Positions 5,006 to 5,056 of a DNA stretch of 5,056 nucleotides are shown here, piece by piece. Source of the stretch: Chloroflexota bacterium (GTDB lineage: Bacteria; Chloroflexota; Anaerolineae; 4572-78; J111); assembly GCA_003694775.1 (NCBI GenBank), contig RFJV01000298.1, forward strand, positions 1 through 5,056, in the 5' to 3' direction. The notes beneath the pieces are model-generated. The model was not told the DNA's origin, ran no database searches, and saw only the letters and a program-made list of their open reading frames with translations. Position 1 is the stretch's first letter. Each line of letters opens with the position of its first letter. The position numbers and the translations under genes are program-made.

Positions 5006-5056
5006 ATGGCGGAATGGAAAAAGAAAGTAGTTGGTTTTTTCCCGGCCTTCCCAAAT
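5006..5056 (+). CDS. Start of an unidentified gene, cut by the window edge
   Basis: ATG at 5006 is preceded by AGAGG (4996-5000) with a 5-nt gap, and the frame is open for all 17 codons to the window edge. The visible product starts MAEWKKKVVGFFPAFPN, a Lys-rich start followed by an aromatic/proline stretch. This is too little to assign a family. It lies on the same strand as the regulator, about 200 nt downstream and beyond the attC-like repeat, so it could be a separate unit (or the next cassette if that repeat is a true attC). The initiation site is believable but the gene is unproven. Confidence 0.5.
   Translation, partial: MAEWKKKVVGFFPAFPN

Noticed and set aside
1..5056. tRNA, rRNA, CRISPR array, insertion sequence or transposase
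   Set aside because: Nothing in the window shows the required structure, repeats or coding motifs.

Overview
The window is GC-rich overall, with AT-rich intergenic patches. It is dominated by one very large regulatory gene on the + strand (1224-4805). Its domain order is SARP/OmpR-type winged helix, BTAD, AAA/STAND-like ATPase, then a long TPR-type tail. This architecture and the in-frame CCAAAAT-type heptamer repeats suggest a Chloroflexota (Anaerolineae-like) genome. That assignment rests on remembered family patterns, not a search; Actinobacteria or Cyanobacteria are less likely alternatives.

Layout. 1-361 holds no gene I can support. It contains a short AGTCG tandem repeat (120-137), a near-consensus sigma70-type promoter (147-176) abutting a strong palindrome/terminator-like hairpin (177-219), and a bulged hairpin with a T-rich tail read on the - strand (233-277), a plausible terminator for the next gene. 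362-823 (- strand) encodes a small membrane-anchored protein with four 25-26-residue repeats. 824-1223 is a divergent intergenic region. It carries a 58-nt imperfect inverted repeat (904-961), an unlisted 37-39 codon small ORF on the - strand with an exceptionally good Shine-Dalgarno (926-1045), four tandem 11-bp direct repeats (1110-1153), a -10 element facing left (1096-1101) and a complete promoter facing right (1151-1179). 1224-4805 is the regulator. 4824-4950 is a long nested inverted repeat that starts about 18 nt after the regulator stop and looks like an integron attC site. A new gene with its own ribosome binding site starts at 5006 and runs off the window.

How the parts may work together. 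SARP-type DNA-binding domains bind direct repeats spaced 11 bp apart, with the last repeat 8 bp from the -10 box. The four repeats upstream of the regulator have exactly 11-bp spacing, and seen from the - strand the last one ends exactly 8 bp before TATACT. The simplest reading is that the regulator binds this array, activates the leftward unit (small ORF plus repeat-containing membrane protein) and perhaps also influences its own rightward promoter. This resembles AfsR acting on the small gene afsS in Streptomyces, but it is an inference from spacing and layout only.
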